Shown here: in pieces, positions 35,309-44,309 of the stretch
How the letters are laid out: each line of letters opens with the position of its first letter
How positions within the stretch are numbered: position 1 is the stretch's first letter
Assembly (NCBI GenBank): GCA_963662245.2
Contig: CAXXVQ010000006.1
Coordinates: forward strand, 62,001-126,000
Length of the DNA stretch: 64,000 bases
Direction: 5' to 3'
From: JAFGVL01 sp963662245
Lineage (GTDB): Bacteria > Bacteroidota > Bacteroidia > Bacteroidales > Paludibacteraceae
Notes under the pieces: model-generated
What the model was told of the DNA's origin: nothing
Databases searched by the model: none
Seen by the model: only the letters and a program-made list of their open reading frames with translations
Position numbers and translations under genes: made by a program

Positions 35309-36508
35309 ATGAAAATCTCTCGTATAATAACAGTTGGTTGTTTTCTTTCGTGTATGCTGTTTTCTGTGCAGGCATCAAAGAAACCAAATGTCTATCTTAA
35401 GTGGGCAAATGAGATTGCAAAATCAGAGATTACTCGTAATCCACAGTTATGGCAAGCTGATTTTGTGAAGAAGCCAAAATGGGGATACACTCAAGGCTTA
35501 AATGCATATTCTCTAATAAAACTTTATCTTACTTCAAAAGACACCACATACTTTAATTATGTAAAAACATTTGCGGACTTTTTTATTGACGCAGATGGAA
35601 ATATTAAAACCTACAAGCTTGAGGAATATAATATAGATCGACTAAATGGTGGTAAGTTTTTGTTTGATATGTACGACTTGACAAAGGATGAGAAGTACTT
35701 GAAAGCAATAAAGTTATTGCGTAAACAGATTGATAATCATCCTCGTACTGATATAGGCGTGTTTTGGCATAAGAAGGTTTATCCTTACCAAGTTTGGCTG
35801 GATGGGTTGTATATGGGAGCCCCATTTTATGCACAATGTGTAAAAGAATTAAAGGAGCCTAAGGCAAACTATGATGATGTGGTAAAACAATTGTTGTTTG
35901 GAGATAAGGTTACATTGGATTTAAAGACTGGTTTAAATTTTCATGCCTGGGATGAGAAGAAAGTGCAAGCTTGGGCAAATAAGGAAAACGGACATTCTCC
36001 AAATTTCTGGGGACGCAGCATGGGATGGTATATGATGGCTATGGTCGATGTATTAGACTTTTTGCCAAAAACACACCCTGCTCGTAAAGATATAATTGCT
36101 AATTTTAAACGCTTAACTGATGCTTTAGCAAAATACCAAGACCCCAAAACTCATGTATGGTATCAAGTAACCAATATACCAAACCGAGAGGGGAATTATT
36201 TGGAGTCATCTTGTTCTGCAATGTATATTTACGCTATTGCAAAAGCTATCAACAAGAAATATTTGCCAAAATCATACACGAAAATGGTATGTGAGTCATA
36301 TGATGGTTTTGTACAAGCATTTATTCAAAGAAATGAAACAGGAACAATCTCAATAACCAACGCTTGTGCTGTTGCTGGGCTAGGAGGGGATCCATATAGA
36401 AGCGGTACCTTTGAATACTACATAAGTGAGCCAATAAGAAGCGATGATCCAAAGGTGGTAGGGTCATTTATTTTAGCTTCATTGGAAATGGCAAAGTTTT
36501 GTAAATGA
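35309..36508 (+). CDS. Unsaturated rhamnogalacturonyl/glucuronyl hydrolase, GH105
   Basis: This 399-residue (alpha/alpha)6-barrel enzyme removes the unsaturated uronic acid left by lyases. The start is placed at MKISRIITVGCF, which gives a signal peptide; the longer frame starting at 35243 adds 22 residues without signal character. Family landmarks are GVFWHKKVYPYQVWLDGLYM near 145-165 with the catalytic Asp region, HAWDEKKVQAWA, FWGRSMGWYMMAMVD near 235-249 and YLESSCSAMYIYAI near 295. The next gene begins 23 bases downstream. Confidence 0.92.
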   Translation: MKISRIITVGCFLSCMLFSVQASKKPNVYLKWANEIAKSEITRNPQLWQADFVKKPKWGYTQGLNAYSLIKLYLTSKDTTYFNYVKTFADFFIDADGNIKTYKLEEYNIDRLNGGKFLFDMYDLTKDEKYLKAIKLLRKQIDNHPRTDIGVFWHKKVYPYQVWLDGLYMGAPFYAQCVKELKEPKANYDDVVKQLLFGDKVTLDLKTGLNFHAWDEKKVQAWANKENGHSPNFWGRSMGWYMMAMVDVLDFLPKTHPARKDIIANFKRLTDALAKYQDPKTHVWYQVTNIPNREGNYLESSCSAMYIYAIAKAINKKYLPKSYTKMVCESYDGFVQAFIQRNETGTISITNACAVAGLGGDPYRSGTFEYYISEPIRSDDPKVVGSFILASLEMAKFCK

Positions 36509-36531
36509 GAATAATAACTTAAACTTATATT

Positions 36532-37374
36532 ATGAAAAAGATTACTTTTTATGCGCTTGCAATTGCATTATTGATGAGTGTTTTTGCTATGAAAGAAAAA
36601 CCTGTGAAATTGTTTTTAGCAGGAGATTCAACAATGGCAGATAAAGAGAAAAAAGCTTACCCTGAAACCGGTTGGGGGATGGTGTTGCCATCATATTTTG
36701 ATGAAGATGTTATCATCGAAAACCATGCTCGTAATGGTCGTAGTACTCGTACATTTATTAGTGAAGGTCGTTGGGATTTTATGATTAGTCGTGTAGGTGA
36801 AGGTGATTTTGTTGTAATTCAGTTTGGACATAATGACCAAAGTGTAAAAAAAGTTGATAGATACACTCCTCCAGCTGACTATAAAAAGAACTTGGAGAAA
36901 TTTGTTGCTGAAGTAAGAGCAAAAGGTGCAACTCCAATTTTATGTACTCCTGTTGAGCGTCGTAAGTTTGACAAAAATGGAAACTTTGTTGATCAACATG
37001 GAATCTATCCAAACTTAGTGAGAGAAGTAGCGAAAGAGCAAAAAGTGGCTTTGATTGATATGCAACATACTAGCATGGATTTCTTAATTGGTGCAGGAGA
37101 TTCTGCTTCTGTTCAGTATTTTATGCATGTAAAACCAGGTGAGTGCGAAAAATATCCTGATGGAAAAGAAGATAATACTCATTTCCGTCCTGAAGGAGCA
37201 ATGGAAATGGCTTATTTATTTATTGAAGGACTACAACATTATGGTTTAGAGCCTTTAGTTAGTCATATTAAACCTGCCTCTGAAGTTAAACTTACTTATA
37301 CAACTCCGGTTGAAGGAGTTAATAACTTGAAAAATACCATCGATCATAAGCTTGATGAAGGTAAGACTAAATAA
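36532..37374 (+). CDS. Rhamnogalacturonan acetylesterase, CE12 (SGNH hydrolase)
   Basis: This 280-residue enzyme should remove acetyl groups from rhamnogalacturonan I. A signal peptide is followed by the SGNH blocks: catalytic Ser in FLAGDSTMAD near 33, Gly in NHARNGRSTRTF near 68, Asn in IQFGHNDQS near 100, and the Asp/His pair in DNTHFRPEGA near 225. It lies between GH105 and GH43 in the same direction. Confidence 0.93.
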   Translation: MKKITFYALAIALLMSVFAMKEKPVKLFLAGDSTMADKEKKAYPETGWGMVLPSYFDEDVIIENHARNGRSTRTFISEGRWDFMISRVGEGDFVVIQFGHNDQSVKKVDRYTPPADYKKNLEKFVAEVRAKGATPILCTPVERRKFDKNGNFVDQHGIYPNLVREVAKEQKVALIDMQHTSMDFLIGAGDSASVQYFMHVKPGECEKYPDGKEDNTHFRPEGAMEMAYLFIEGLQHYGLEPLVSHIKPASEVKLTYTTPVEGVNNLKNTIDHKLDEGKTK

Positions 37375-37395
37375 GAATTTGTAACTAAATACATA

Positions 37396-37446
37396 TCCAT
37401 AACCCGAAAGTGATATCCATATTTATTTTCGGGTTATGTTGTTTCT
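37396..37446 (+). terminator. Hairpin between CE12 and GH43 genes
   Basis: CATAACCCGAAA pairs with TTTTCGGGTTATG around a loop of about 17 bases. The T tract afterwards is weak (TTGTTTCT), so it may be an attenuator or an mRNA-processing hairpin rather than a full terminator. Confidence 0.5.
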
Positions 37447-37457
37447 AAACTTAATCT

Positions 37458-39074
37458 ATGAAAAAACTATTTGTATTAATTCTCAGTGTTTTAGCTATTC
37501 ATGCAGTGGCTGAAACTCCTTTTGTCTCAAAAGTTTGGGTAGGTGACAATGGTGATGGAACCTACAAGAATCCAATAATTTATTCAGATTATTCTGATCC
37601 GGATGTCTGTCGTGTTGGTGATGATTATTACATGATTGCATCCAGTTTTAATTGTATCCCGGGATTGCCTATTTTACATTCAAAGGACTTGGTGAATTGG
37701 AAGTTGGTGAATTATGCTTTGCCTGTCCAAAAGCCATTAAATGTTTTCAATAAACCACAACACGGAAACGGAGTTTGGGCACCGGCTATCCGTTATCATA
37801 ATGGTGAATATTATATCTACTGGGGGGATCCTGATTTTGGGTTTTATATGGTGAAAACTAAAGACCCACTAGGAGATTGGAGTGAACCTGTATTAGTGAA
37901 AGAAGGGAAAGGATTAATCGATTGTTGCCCATATTGGGATGAGGATGGAAATGCTTACTTATCGCATGCCTATGCTGGTTCTCGTGCAGGGAATAAAAGT
38001 GTCTTAGCTGTAACTCGCCTTTCTGCTGATGGAACTAAAACCATTGGAGATAGTCATATCGTATTTGATGGTCATGAGCATCATGAGACAGCCGAAGGAA
38101 CTAAGCTTTATAAAAGAAATGGGTACTGGTATATTTTTGCTCCGGCTGGAGGAGTGCCAACAGGTTGGCAATTAGTACTTCGTTCAAAAGATATTTGGGG
38201 ACCCTATGATGAAAAAATTGTTCTTGCTCAAGGTAAATCTCCTATTAACGGACCTCACCAAGGTGCATGGGTAGACACAAAGACTGGTGAAGATTGGTTT
38301 ATCCATTTTCAAGATGTTGAGGCTTGTGGACGAATTATTCATTTGCAACCTATGGTTTGGAAAAACGACTGGCCGGTTATTGGGGTTGATAAAGATGGAG
38401 ACGGTTGTGGCGAACCCGTGTTAAAGTATAAGAAACCTAATGTTGGTAAAGCGTATTCAATTGAGACTCCAGTTGATGATGATGAATTTTCATCAGTTCA
38501 TATGGGCTTACAGTGGCAATGGCATGCAAATTCTCAATCTACATGGAGCTATATCAATGGTCATACAGGAATGTTGAGATTATACTCTGTTTTCACTGAT
38601 AGTGTCAGAAACTTATGGGATGTACCTAACCTATTAATGCAAAAACTTCCTGCTCCCAATTTTACTGTTACAACAAAGCTTACATTCAGTCCATCTGAGA
38701 AATATAAAGGAGAGCGAGCTAGTTTTGTTTTGATGGGACAAGACTATGCAATGTTGTCTATTGAGAATACAGAACTTGGATTAGTGTTATCACAAGTAGA
38801 GTGTAAAAATGCCAGAAAAGGGATGCTTGAAAAAGTAAATGATGCTATTGACATTAAAGACAGCACTGTTTATTTGAGAATTACAATGGTAGAAGGTGAA
38901 GAATGTACATTCAGTTACAGCTTTGATGGAAAGAAATTTAAGCAAATGGGAGAGAAGCTAATGGCTAAGCCGGGAAGATGGATTGGAGCTAAAGTAGGTT
39001 ATGTTGTTCAACGCCCAAAGACATCGAACGACGGTGGTTGGATTGATGTTGATTGGATTCATTTTGAAAAATAA
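37458..39074 (+). CDS. Glycoside hydrolase family 43 with C-terminal beta-sandwich
   Basis: This 538-residue protein has a signal peptide (cleavage near AVAE) and a five-bladed GH43 propeller. The catalytic base Asp is in YSDYSDPDVCRVGDDYYMI near 45, the pKa-modulating Asp in the CCPYWDEDGNAYL block near 158, and the general acid Glu in AEGTKLYKRNGYWYIFAPAG near 213. A C-terminal beta-sandwich (about 345-538) typical of GH43 subfamilies with XlnX-type modules follows. Arabinan or galactan side chains of rhamnogalacturonan are likely substrates from the context; this is inference. The GH28 gene follows after 14 bases. Confidence 0.9.
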   Translation: MKKLFVLILSVLAIHAVAETPFVSKVWVGDNGDGTYKNPIIYSDYSDPDVCRVGDDYYMIASSFNCIPGLPILHSKDLVNWKLVNYALPVQKPLNVFNKPQHGNGVWAPAIRYHNGEYYIYWGDPDFGFYMVKTKDPLGDWSEPVLVKEGKGLIDCCPYWDEDGNAYLSHAYAGSRAGNKSVLAVTRLSADGTKTIGDSHIVFDGHEHHETAEGTKLYKRNGYWYIFAPAGGVPTGWQLVLRSKDIWGPYDEKIVLAQGKSPINGPHQGAWVDTKTGEDWFIHFQDVEACGRIIHLQPMVWKNDWPVIGVDKDGDGCGEPVLKYKKPNVGKAYSIETPVDDDEFSSVHMGLQWQWHANSQSTWSYINGHTGMLRLYSVFTDSVRNLWDVPNLLMQKLPAPNFTVTTKLTFSPSEKYKGERASFVLMGQDYAMLSIENTELGLVLSQVECKNARKGMLEKVNDAIDIKDSTVYLRITMVEGEECTFSYSFDGKKFKQMGEKLMAKPGRWIGAKVGYVVQRPKTSNDGGWIDVDWIHFEK

Positions 39075-39088
39075 AGAATATTGATTTT

Positions 39089-40708
39089 ATGAAAAAACAA
39101 ATAGAGATATTGGTTGCATTTAGCTTGTTTGCTACAGGTTTATTTGCACAAAAGGATTTACTGGTAGGTTTATACGAAAATCTTCCATTTAAGATGGAAC
39201 AGATAAGTACATACTCTTATCCAGATAATAAAATAAGTATTACAGATTTTGGTGCTGTAAGTGATGGTGTTACAGATAATGCTAGTGCTTTCGAAAAAGC
39301 GATTAATGCTATTTCTGAAAAAGGTGGTGGAACCGTTATAGTGCCGGAAGGTTTATGGTTGACAGGACCTATTCAGTTTAAAAGTAATATAAATTTACAT
39401 TTAGAGAGTGGGGCATTAATTCAGTTTTCTTCAGATAAGAGCAAATATCCTTTGATAAAAACAAGTTTTGAAGGTTTTGATACTCGTCGTTGTTTATCTC
39501 CAATAAGTGGAAATAACTTGAAGAATATAGCCATCACAGGTGATGGTGTTATTGACGGCGCCGGAGATGCTTGGAGAGCCGTTAATAAACGCAAGATGAC
39601 TGAATCACAATGGAAAGATTTGGTGAAATCAGGCGGTGTGCTCGATGAAAAAGGTAAGACTTGGTTCCCATCAGAGTCATATAAAAAAGGGTTTGAGTTA
39701 AGTGTTGATCAAAATGTGCCTAAAGTAGAAACTGAAGCTGAGTGGCAAGAAATTCGTGATTATCTTCGCCCGGTAATGCTAAGCTTTGTGAGTTGTGAAA
39801 ATGTTCTGCTTGAAGGCGTTACTTTTCAAAATTCGCCAGCTTGGTGTTTACATCCATTAATGTGTACAAATGTTCAGATTATTGATGTGAATGTTCGTAA
39901 CCCATGGTATGCACAGAATGGTGATGCATTAGATTTGGAGTCATGTAAAAATGTGGTGGTTTATAACTCTACTTTCGATGCTGGTGATGATGCTATCTGT
40001 ATAAAATCCGGTAAAAATGAAGATGGTCGCCGTAGAGGAATGCCTTGCGAAAACATTATCGTAAACAAATGTATTGTGTACCATGGACATGGAGGTTTTG
40101 TTGTGGGTAGTGAAATGTCTGGTGGCGTAAAAAATATTTCAGTTGACAATTGTTTGTTTTTAGGAACTGATGCCGGTTTGCGTTTCAAGACGAATAGAGA
40201 AAGGGGGGGCGTTGTTGAGAATATTTATATCAGTAATATTAATATGATTAATATAAAAAAAGATGCCATTATCTTTAATATGTATTACTGGCAAAAAAAT
40301 GCGATAAAGGAATGGATGCCTGTTACTGACGGAACGCCAACTTTCAAAGACATTTATATAAAAAATGTATGCTGTAACGGTGCTGATAGAGCAATGTTTT
40401 TTAATGGTTTACCAGAAATGATGGTGCAGAATATTCATTTGGAGAATATCAGCATTAGTGCTGATAATGGTGCTGAGTTATCTGACTGTGATGGAATAAT
40501 AATGAAAGATGTTCTTGTTAATCCGAGAAAAGGTCCGATTTTAAAAATGAATAATGTTTTAAATGTAGCAGTTGATAATTTTTCTTCATCAAATTCGGAT
40601 AACGATGAGATAAAAATTGATGGTGAGCAAACTAAAAATATTTCTATGAAAAACATGAAAATAAATAAAGAGCAGGTTGTTTCTACTGTAAAAGTTAAAG
40701 GATTTTAG
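39089..40708 (+). CDS. Polygalacturonase, GH28 family
   Basis: This 539-residue beta-helix enzyme hydrolyses galacturonan or exo-terminal galacturonate. A signal peptide (cleavage near LFAQ) is followed by the pectate-lyase-like fold start ISITDFGAVSDGVTDNASAF near 50-70. GH28 catalytic motifs are NGDALDLESCKNV near 280, DAGDDAICIKSGKNEDG near 300 with the Asp pair, GHGGFVVGSEMSGG near 338 and RFKTNRERGG near 368. It is the last gene of the operon before a hairpin-rich spacer. Confidence 0.93.
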   Translation: MKKQIEILVAFSLFATGLFAQKDLLVGLYENLPFKMEQISTYSYPDNKISITDFGAVSDGVTDNASAFEKAINAISEKGGGTVIVPEGLWLTGPIQFKSNINLHLESGALIQFSSDKSKYPLIKTSFEGFDTRRCLSPISGNNLKNIAITGDGVIDGAGDAWRAVNKRKMTESQWKDLVKSGGVLDEKGKTWFPSESYKKGFELSVDQNVPKVETEAEWQEIRDYLRPVMLSFVSCENVLLEGVTFQNSPAWCLHPLMCTNVQIIDVNVRNPWYAQNGDALDLESCKNVVVYNSTFDAGDDAICIKSGKNEDGRRRGMPCENIIVNKCIVYHGHGGFVVGSEMSGGVKNISVDNCLFLGTDAGLRFKTNRERGGVVENIYISNINMINIKKDAIIFNMYYWQKNAIKEWMPVTDGTPTFKDIYIKNVCCNGADRAMFFNGLPEMMVQNIHLENISISADNGAELSDCDGIIMKDVLVNPRKGPILKMNNVLNVAVDNFSSSNSDNDEIKIDGEQTKNISMKNMKINKEQVVSTVKVKGF

Positions 40709-40726
40709 AATAACAATATATAAGAT

Positions 40727-40857
40727 AAAAAGAGGCTGTCCAAAAAGTATTGGATAGCCTCTTTTATATTGTTTTTATTTGAGGTCAACCTCAAACCATT
40801 TTCAAATATTGAATTCTAATCTAGGTATTGCTAGCTTTTGGGACAGCCTCTTTTTAT
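40727..40857. repeat. Inverted-repeat element / double terminator between convergent GH28 and GH105 genes
   Basis: AAAAAGAGGCTGTCCAAAAA (40727-40746) recurs inverted at 40830-40855 (TTTTGGGACAGCCTCTTTTT). In addition the left arm can fold on its own with GGATAGCCTCTTTT (40752-40765), and a TTTGAGGTCAACCTCAAA palindrome sits in the middle (40779-40796). The outer arms resemble terminal repeats, so this could be a MITE doing duty as terminator for both genes. Confidence 0.7.
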
Positions 40858-40863
40858 TTCCAT

Positions 40864-42171
40864 TTAAGTTCTATTTTTTTTCGCTTTTTCATGTTCTAAA
40901 CAAGCCATAATAAATGGGCCAAGAACTTTTCCTTCAGTATCGTTGTTAATACCAACATCTTTTCCACATAAGTAATAATCAGCATCTCCTTTGCGTGTGC
41001 CGCTTAATCCGGCAGACTCACAACTTTGGATAATTTTTATTTTACCATCAGGTTCTTCTATAATGAAGTTATTGATGAGTCCTTTAAATGCTTTATCAGC
41101 AACAGGCAAATATGTTGTGCTATCAAGAACTCCAATTCTAATTCCTTTATAATAGCAGTAAGTAAACATTGATGAGGCTGAAGATTCTAGATAGTTATTT
41201 ACACCACAACTGCTAGTTTTGCTTCCATCATATTGTAGTAACTGATACCATGAACCTGTTGCATTTTGACGCTCTTTAAGCCCATCGGCAACTTTGTTTA
41301 CATAACTAACTAATCTTGGTCTTGCCGCATGATTTTTAGGCATATATTCTAAAGCATCGACTAAAGCAGCAAAGAACCAACCCATGCCTCGACCCCAAAA
41401 TTCAGCCGAACGCCCAGTTATCGGATTTGCCCAACCTTTTGATGCTTTATTCATTGGTTCTGCAGACCAAGCATGATAGTTTAGTTTTTTATCAGCATCC
41501 CAAGTGTGTGTGAAGATAGTGTCAAATTGAAGAGCAATGTCATCCCATGATTGTATATAGTCTTTTTCTCCAAGCTCTTTTCCGAAGTTACCTTCCCATT
41601 CTGCATATAGAGTAGGACCCATATAAAGCCCATCTAACCACATTTGATTAACATATTCTTTTTTGTGCCAAAAACCACCAGCTCCAGGAAGTGGAGCTTC
41701 TATGCGTTTGTGCTCATTTTTTAGTTTATTACGACAATAAGTTGCTTTTTCTTTATATGTAGTAGCACTTTTAATGTCTCCTTTATTTGTAGCACCTCTG
41801 TATAATTCAAAGAAAATTTTAGCAGCGTTTAAGTCATCAATATTGCTTTCTCCAAGCTTCATATGAGTGCTATCAGCATAATTTTTAATGGAAACATAAT
41901 AGGGTGCACTCCATGGCTCATCCTGGTATTGTTCCCAAGCCATGATGATTGACTTTGCAACTAATCCAGGTACATAATCCCATTCAATATTACGCTCTGT
42001 AGTAGCTGTTTTGAAATGTGTGGTTTTGTTTTTATTTCTGAAATCACTCATGCGTGAGTTAATAATCCAGCGAGAGTAAATTGTGTCCGGTTGTAATTCT
42101 GCCGCTAAAATATTGGCTGAGATAAGGCTTAGTAGACCAAGGCCTAGGAGTCTAATTTTAGTGTTTTTCAT
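40864..42171 (-). CDS. GH105-like unsaturated uronyl hydrolase
   Basis: This 435-residue protein has a signal peptide (cleavage near ILAAE) and the (alpha/alpha)6 features of GH105: EWDYVPGLVAKSIIMAWEQ near 60-78, GGFWHKKEYVNQMWLDGLYM near 165-184, HAWSAEPMNKASKGWA, FWGRGMGWFFAALVDALEYM near 258-277 and YLESSASSMFTYCYYKGIR. It differs clearly from the GH105 at 35309, so they are old paralogues and may act on rhamnogalacturonyl versus other unsaturated ends. It is transcribed toward the GH28 gene and has its own promoter. Confidence 0.9.
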   Translation of the reverse strand: MKNTKIRLLGLGLLSLISANILAAELQPDTIYSRWIINSRMSDFRNKNKTTHFKTATTERNIEWDYVPGLVAKSIIMAWEQYQDEPWSAPYYVSIKNYADSTHMKLGESNIDDLNAAKIFFELYRGATNKGDIKSATTYKEKATYCRNKLKNEHKRIEAPLPGAGGFWHKKEYVNQMWLDGLYMGPTLYAEWEGNFGKELGEKDYIQSWDDIALQFDTIFTHTWDADKKLNYHAWSAEPMNKASKGWANPITGRSAEFWGRGMGWFFAALVDALEYMPKNHAARPRLVSYVNKVADGLKERQNATGSWYQLLQYDGSKTSSCGVNNYLESSASSMFTYCYYKGIRIGVLDSTTYLPVADKAFKGLINNFIIEEPDGKIKIIQSCESAGLSGTRKGDADYYLCGKDVGINNDTEGKVLGPFIMACLEHEKAKKNRT

Positions 42172-42212
42172 GTTATAGTGTATTGATTATTGTCTCTTTA
42201 CTGCAAATATCA

Positions 42213-42220
42213 CAAAAATA
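42213..42220 (-). promoter_or_regulatory. -7 element for the minus-strand GH105 gene
   Basis: On the minus strand TATTTTTG matches TAnnTTTG and would give a start about 35 bases before the ATG. The -33 region overlaps the helicase terminator and shows no TTTG. Confidence 0.4.
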
Positions 42221-42224
42221 ATGC

Positions 42225-42263
42225 AAAAGAAAAAGCGAGTTAGATTAACTAACTCGCTTTTGT
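42225..42263 (-). terminator. Terminator of the DEAD-box helicase gene
   Basis: AAAAGCGAGTTAG pairs with CTAACTCGCTTTT around ATTAA, and on the minus strand a TTTTTCTTTT tract follows. It lies 4 bases past the helicase stop. Confidence 0.88.
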
Positions 42264-42266
42264 ATT

Positions 42267-44027
42267 TTATCTTTTGCTACGCCAAGGTTTATCGCTATTA
42301 CTTGAGCGACGAGAATTGTCTCTGTCTCTGTCTCTATATCCAGAACCACCTCTGTTTGAGTTGTTGTCTCTTTTTCCTCTGTAAGAACCAGAGCGACGGT
42401 CGTCAAACTGTTTGCTCCCTTTTGCGATAGATATTTCAGCTTCGCCTGCATTTTTAAATGATGAAACTATTTTATCTGCTTGATCTTCAAATACATCAAA
42501 GAATGTAAACTTGTTTGTAACTTCAATGCTACCCACGCTGATAGATTTATCTCCAACAGTGTCGTTAATAATTCCAAGCAAGCGTTTAGGACTTAGACCA
42601 TCTTTATCTCCCATGTTGATTTTAAGACGAACTTTATTTCCTCTTTTGTTTCCTCTTTCTCCTCCTCTTTCGCTACCGCGACCTTCACCTCTAGTAAGTT
42701 TGTCTTGGATGTTTAAGTCTGGAGCATTTTTATAATATTCTAAGAAGCGGTTGAATTCTAATGATACAAAGCGTTTGATTATTTCTTCTTTTTCAAGGTA
42801 ATCAAGTTTTTTCAAAATCTCAGGGAACATTGGATCAAGTTCCTCGTAGTTAACTTCAACATTTTCCATACGATCTACCATGTGGAAAAGTTGTTTTTTA
42901 CAAACTTCAATTCCGTTAGGAACAAGTTGTTGCTCAAACTTACGATTAATGATGCGTTCAATTTCACGAATCTTGCCTTTTTCACGGCTATGAATAATCG
43001 CTATAGATACCCCTTTTTTATTTGCACGACCAGTACGACCACTTCTGTGAGTGTAGCTTTCTGTGTCGTCAGGAAGGTTATAGTTTATTACATGAGTCAA
43101 GTTATTTACATCAAGTCCACGAGCAGCAACATCAGTTGCAACTAATACTTGTAGATTCTTGATGCGGAACTTTTGCATTACAGAGTCGCGTTGAGCTTGA
43201 GATAAGTCACCGTGTAGTGCATCAGCATTGTATCCGTCATGCATCAGCTTTTCAGCAATATCTTTTGTTTCTTGTCTTGTGCGACAGAATACGATTCCGT
43301 AAATATCCGGGTTAAGGTCGACAATTCTTTTTAACGCTAAATAACGGTCGCGAGCTTGAACTAAGTAATATACATGTTCAACATTCTCGTTTCCTGAGTT
43401 TTTCTTGCCAATAGAAATCTCGCCATGTTCTTTCATGTATTTTTTAGCGATATTGGCAATTTCGCGTGGCATTGTTGCCGAGAATAATAAAGTACGACGA
43501 GTTTCCGGTGTTTTCTCAAGAATAGTTTCAATGTCATCTTGGAATCCCATGTTCAACATCTCATCAGCTTCATCAAGTACTAAGTAGTCAATTGTTGATA
43601 AGTTTACTTTGCGACGATCAATTAAGTCGATCAAACGCCCTGGAGTTGCAACTAATACTTGTGGGGGAGTGTCAAGTTGGCGTAACTGAGTGATGATGTT
43701 TTCACCACCATATACAGGTACAACTTTCATTCCTTTGATGTATTTTGAATAATTGCGTAAGTCATTTGCAATCTGAATACAAAGCTCACGAGTTGGAGCT
43801 AATACTAATAACTGAACTTGTTTGCGTTCAGGGTCGATAAGTTCAAGGGTAGGTAAACCGAATCCGGCAGTTTTACCTGTTCCTGTTTGAGCTAAGGCAA
43901 CTAAGTCCTTAGTTTCGTTCATCATAAATGGAATACTTTGTTCCTGTACGGGCATAGCATTCTCATAGCCGAGTTCTTCAATAGCACGAAGAATCTCTTC
44001 TTTAAGTCCTAATTCTTTAAATGTCAT
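42267..44027 (-). CDS. DEAD-box ATP-dependent RNA helicase
   Basis: This 586-residue helicase unwinds structured RNA, probably in ribosome assembly and cold adaptation. The Q motif FKELGLKEEILRAIEELGY opens the protein. Motif I is AQTGTGKT near 46, Ia PTRELC, Ib TPGRLID, motif II DEAD near 152, III SAT, V ARGLDV and VI HRSGRTGRA near 333. A DbpA-type RNA-binding domain (about 455-530, RLKINMGDKDGLSPKRLLGI) precedes a low-complexity Arg/Gly/Ser/Asp tail. A long leader and a separate promoter lie upstream. Confidence 0.95.
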   Translation of the reverse strand: MTFKELGLKEEILRAIEELGYENAMPVQEQSIPFMMNETKDLVALAQTGTGKTAGFGLPTLELIDPERKQVQLLVLAPTRELCIQIANDLRNYSKYIKGMKVVPVYGGENIITQLRQLDTPPQVLVATPGRLIDLIDRRKVNLSTIDYLVLDEADEMLNMGFQDDIETILEKTPETRRTLLFSATMPREIANIAKKYMKEHGEISIGKKNSGNENVEHVYYLVQARDRYLALKRIVDLNPDIYGIVFCRTRQETKDIAEKLMHDGYNADALHGDLSQAQRDSVMQKFRIKNLQVLVATDVAARGLDVNNLTHVINYNLPDDTESYTHRSGRTGRANKKGVSIAIIHSREKGKIREIERIINRKFEQQLVPNGIEVCKKQLFHMVDRMENVEVNYEELDPMFPEILKKLDYLEKEEIIKRFVSLEFNRFLEYYKNAPDLNIQDKLTRGEGRGSERGGERGNKRGNKVRLKINMGDKDGLSPKRLLGIINDTVGDKSISVGSIEVTNKFTFFDVFEDQADKIVSSFKNAGEAEISIAKGSKQFDDRRSGSYRGKRDNNSNRGGSGYRDRDRDNSRRSSNSDKPWRSKR

Positions 44028-44206
44028 GTATGAAATTGTGATTAATTACACACGCTCTGAGTATCCATCCGGCAAAAAATCATGTCGTTTTCTCTCATAG
44101 AAAAATCGTGTAACCCTTCTCCTTATGGTAAGTAACTTCCAATGGAAGTTTTGTGGCAGACTAATACTCGAGGTAGTGTCTTGTTTTAAAATTCAGCGCA
44201 AAGATA
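44028..44206 (-). promoter_or_regulatory. Promoter and long structured leader of the DEAD-box helicase
   Basis: On the minus strand TATCTTTG (44199-44206) is a perfect -7 element, placing the start near 44191 and giving a leader of about 165 bases, unusually long here. The leader contains the hairpin ACTTCC-ATT-GGAAGT, a purine-rich AAGGAGAAGGG stretch and no open reading frame. Long leaders on cold-shock helicase mRNAs are known in other bacteria; a thermosensor or autoregulatory role is inference. Confidence 0.5.
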
Positions 44207-44272
44207 CGCCTTTAATTTGGATTTTACACTATCTGTATTTTTGAGTACTTACTAAGCTGTAGTTCTTTATGC

Positions 44273-44309
44273 AAAAAAAGGTAGAATAAATCGTTATTCT
44301 ACCTTTATA
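44273..44309 (-). terminator. Terminator overlapping the end of the MORN-like gene
   Basis: AAAGGTAGAATAA and TTATTCTACCTTT pair around ATCG, followed on the minus strand by a run of seven T. The stop codon of the gene (44294-44296) lies in one arm. Confidence 0.82.

Noticed and set aside
42245..42451. Overlapping 68-codon frame at the helicase end
   Set aside because: It is a shadow of the Arg/Gly-rich helicase tail in another frame and crosses the terminator.
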